6,433 nucleotides of DNA, from NCBI GenBank assembly GCA_023419995.1, contig JAEZXF010000104.1, forward strand, positions 1 through 6,433, written 5' to 3'. Both the position numbers and the translations under genes were made by a program. This document shows, one piece after another, positions 5,426-6,433 of the stretch. The notes beneath the pieces are model-generated. The model was not told the DNA's origin and did no database searches. It was given only the letters and a program-made list of their open reading frames with translations. Every line of letters begins with the position of its first letter. Positions within the stretch are counted from its first letter, which is position 1. Source of the DNA: Pseudomonadota bacterium (GTDB lineage: Bacteria > Pseudomonadota > Alphaproteobacteria > Rhizobiales > Rhizobiaceae).

Positions 5426-5593
5426 TAGAGTCTTTCAGGTTCAGGTGGAGTCGCCCCTCACCCCCCTGCCGGGACCTTCTCCCCGAAAACGGGGAGAAGG
5501 GGATTTGCCGCAACGCTCACGACCCCCTCTCCCCGCTTGCGGGGAGAGGGTAAGGGTGAGGGGCGGCTTCCATCAAAAGCTGGAACGATCTAG
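5425..5593. repeat. 169-bp palindromic intergenic repeat with CTAG borders (MITE/RIME-like)
   Basis: The outer arms are imperfect inverted repeats of about 40 nt, running inward from CTAG at 5425-5428 and 5590-5593. Their inner 12 bp are perfect: CGCCCCTCACCC (5452-5463) against GGGTGAGGGGCG (5554-5565). Within the arms are two strong hairpins. One has an 11-bp stem CCTTCTCCCCG/CGGGGAGAAGG with an AAAA loop (5475-5500). The other has a 12-bp stem CCCTCTCCCCGC/GCGGGGAGAGGG with a TT centre (5525-5550). Folded, it makes a three-way, cross-like shape. The CCCTCTCCCCGC-type core is familiar from dispersed intergenic repeats of Rhizobiales genomes. No transposase is encoded, so if mobile it is non-autonomous. 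The right border contains the stop codon of the Crp/Fnr gene. Confidence 0.75.
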
Positions 5594-6291
5594 ACGGACG
5601 CGGCCATCTGGATCCGGCCGTAGCATTCGCATGCCTTGTCGAGCAGCCGGTTGCGGTCGATCACCCGCAGCGCGCCGCGGTGGTAGGAGATCGCGCCCGT
5701 GTCCATCAGGTCGGTGCAGACCGCGTTGACGGTGGCGCGGCGCAGCGCCAGCAGCGTCGCCACCGTCTCCTGGGTGATGTGGAACGTGTCGCCCGCCACC
5801 CGGTCGTGGGCCTGCAGCAGCCAGCGCGAGACGCGCTGCTCGGCCGAGTGCAGGCTCGTGCAGGCGAGCGATTCCATGAGCTGCGAGATGTGGGCCTTGG
5901 TGAAGCGCAGCAGCGCCTCGCGCAGGCACTCGAAGCGCAGCAGCGCCACCTCGACCTCGGCGACAGGCACCCACGAGGCGTTCCCGGCTACCTGCACCAC
6001 CGAGCGGCCGAGCACCGTCTTGCCGCCCATGGCAATGGCGAAGCCGAGGAACCCCTCGGGGCCGATCAGCGATTTCTCCACCCCGCGGCCGTTCTCCATG
6101 TTGGCGATCAGCGAGATGACGCCCTCATGCGGGAACACCGCGTGGGTGATCACGGCGCCTTCCTCGAAGATCACGTCTCCGGCCTTCATTTCCTTTTTCT
6201 CGGCCCGCCGTTCCAGGAAGCTGCGCACTTCTGGCGGGAGAGAGGCGAGTACCTTGTTGAATGCCTGCGTCGGCGGAGAATGGTCTGTCAT
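5590..6291 (-). CDS. Crp/Fnr-family transcriptional regulator
   Basis: From the ATG at 6291 the protein has 233 residues, normal for the family. A cyclic-nucleotide-binding-like beta-roll spans about 15-115, with KAGDVIFEEGAVITHAVFPHEGVISL at 36-61. A long dimerisation helix follows (about 120-165). A C-terminal winged HTH contains FHITQETVATLLALRRATVNAVC (170-192), with ISYHRGALRVIDR after it and an ACECY tail. It lacks the N-terminal Cys cluster of [4Fe-4S] FNR. It also lacks the Gly-Glu/Arg-Ser signature that binds cAMP, having IGPEGFLGFAIAMGGKTVLGRS in that region. The effector is therefore unknown. Five cysteines (122, 144, 192, 221, 223) leave redox sensing possible. An in-frame ATG at 6315 would add MPRSLVLI; neither start has a strong Shine-Dalgarno, and the MTDH start is preferred on family style. 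It is convergent to the TRAP operon, so a functional link is not implied. Confidence 0.9.
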   Translation of the reverse strand: MTDHSPPTQAFNKVLASLPPEVRSFLERRAEKKEMKAGDVIFEEGAVITHAVFPHEGVISLIANMENGRGVEKSLIGPEGFLGFAIAMGGKTVLGRSVVQVAGNASWVPVAEVEVALLRFECLREALLRFTKAHISQLMESLACTSLHSAEQRVSRWLLQAHDRVAGDTFHITQETVATLLALRRATVNAVCTDLMDTGAISYHRGALRVIDRNRLLDKACECYGRIQMAASV

Positions 6292-6433
6292 GATCAACAC
6301 CAGAGAACGGGGCATTTACTTTGGTGATTAGAGTATGCATATCATCGTTAATTAAAAATTATCCATATTAATGTACGATACCGTGCATAGAGATCTGATG
6401 ATCGGATCGCCTATCCACGGCATGACGCTTCTT
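6292..6433 (-). promoter_or_regulatory. AT-rich upstream region of the Crp/Fnr-type gene
   Basis: This region is strikingly AT-rich against the GC-rich surroundings (for example TTAATTAAAAATTATCC around 6348-6364). The best -10 match for the minus strand is GATAAT (complement of 6358-6363, 5 of 6), without a convincing -35, which suggests activator dependence or another sigma factor. An ATG at 6422 on the plus strand has too little sequence behind it to be called a gene. Confidence 0.4.
6392..6408. promoter_or_regulatory. Candidate operator: 17-bp near-perfect palindrome with three GATC sites
   Basis: GATCTGAT-G-ATCGGATC has 8-nt arms that match at 7 of 8 positions. It contains three GATC tetramers (6392, 6400, 6405). 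It lies about 30 bp upstream of the candidate -10 of the Crp/Fnr-type gene, where an activator site would be expected. It could equally belong to a divergent gene beyond the window. Confidence 0.35.

Larger units (their letters stand above)
5297..5589. other. Convergent intergenic region: terminator plus repeat, no gene
   Basis: Nearly all of these 293 bp are accounted for by the terminator (5316-5345), a GC-rich spacer with a short inverted repeat (5392-5425), and most of the palindromic element. Open frames here run into flanking genes or across the repeat and have no start signals or family features. Confidence 0.7.

Noticed and set aside
4627..5553. A 308-residue plus-strand frame running from the binding-protein gene into the repeat
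   Set aside because: It is an out-of-frame shadow of the binding protein that continues through the terminator and palindromic element.
5425..5593. A CRISPR array or tRNA/rRNA gene in the repeat region
   Set aside because: There are only two hairpin copies and no regular repeat-spacer spacing. The structure is an inverted, cross-like palindrome, without tRNA arms or rRNA sequence.
5680..6331. Plus-strand frames opposite the Crp/Fnr-type gene
   Set aside because: They are antisense shadows. The minus-strand frame has clear beta-roll and winged-HTH sequence.
6409..6433. Start of a further plus-strand gene at ATG 6422
   Set aside because: Only four codons fall inside the window and no clear ribosome site is visible.

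Overview
This is a GC-rich window with strong G/C preference at third codon positions. Its gene families, Shine-Dalgarno usage and a C/G-rich palindromic intergenic repeat fit an alphaproteobacterium, most likely a Hyphomicrobiales (Rhizobiales) species of the Mesorhizobium/Phyllobacteriaceae kind. The taxonomic call is an inference from protein style and repeat type. No marker gene is present.

Layout. (1) Positions 1-172, minus strand: the 5' end of a gene for a small exported, cysteine-containing protein, cut by the window edge. It is followed by about 295 bp with no gene, AT-richer near that gene. (2) Positions 468-1343, minus strand: a MurR/RpiR-type regulator (HTH plus SIS domain). (3) Positions 1344-1498: a divergent intergenic region with a candidate sigma-70 promoter and candidate operator. 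(4) Positions 1499-5296, plus strand: a four-gene operon made of an N-formylglutamate amidohydrolase-family enzyme, the TRAP small permease (DctQ type), the TRAP large permease (DctM type) and a Tat-exported TRAP solute-binding protein (DctP type). The first three genes overlap. The binding-protein gene follows after 108 bp that hold two small hairpins. (5) Positions 5297-5589: a bidirectional intrinsic terminator and a 169-bp palindromic element bounded by CTAG on each side. (6) Positions 5590-6291, minus strand: a Crp/Fnr-family regulator whose stop codon lies in the right border of that element. (7) Positions 6292-6433: the AT-rich upstream region of this regulator.

How the genes work together (inference): the binding protein captures an organic anion in the periplasm, the two permease subunits import it with Na+ or H+, and the amidohydrolase cleaves an N-formyl or similar N-acyl group in the cytoplasm. 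The divergent RpiR protein probably senses the substrate or product. No other histidine-degradation (hut) gene is present, so this is unlikely to be a standard HutG step.

Three features suggest a non-standard substrate. The SIS domain lacks the usual phosphosugar-binding Ser/Thr loop. The binding protein appears to lack the Arg and Glu that hold the carboxylate and Na+ in TakP-type proteins. The hydrolase is co-translated with the transporter. The system looks like a recognisable but uncharacterised uptake-and-deacylation module rather than a wholly new machine.
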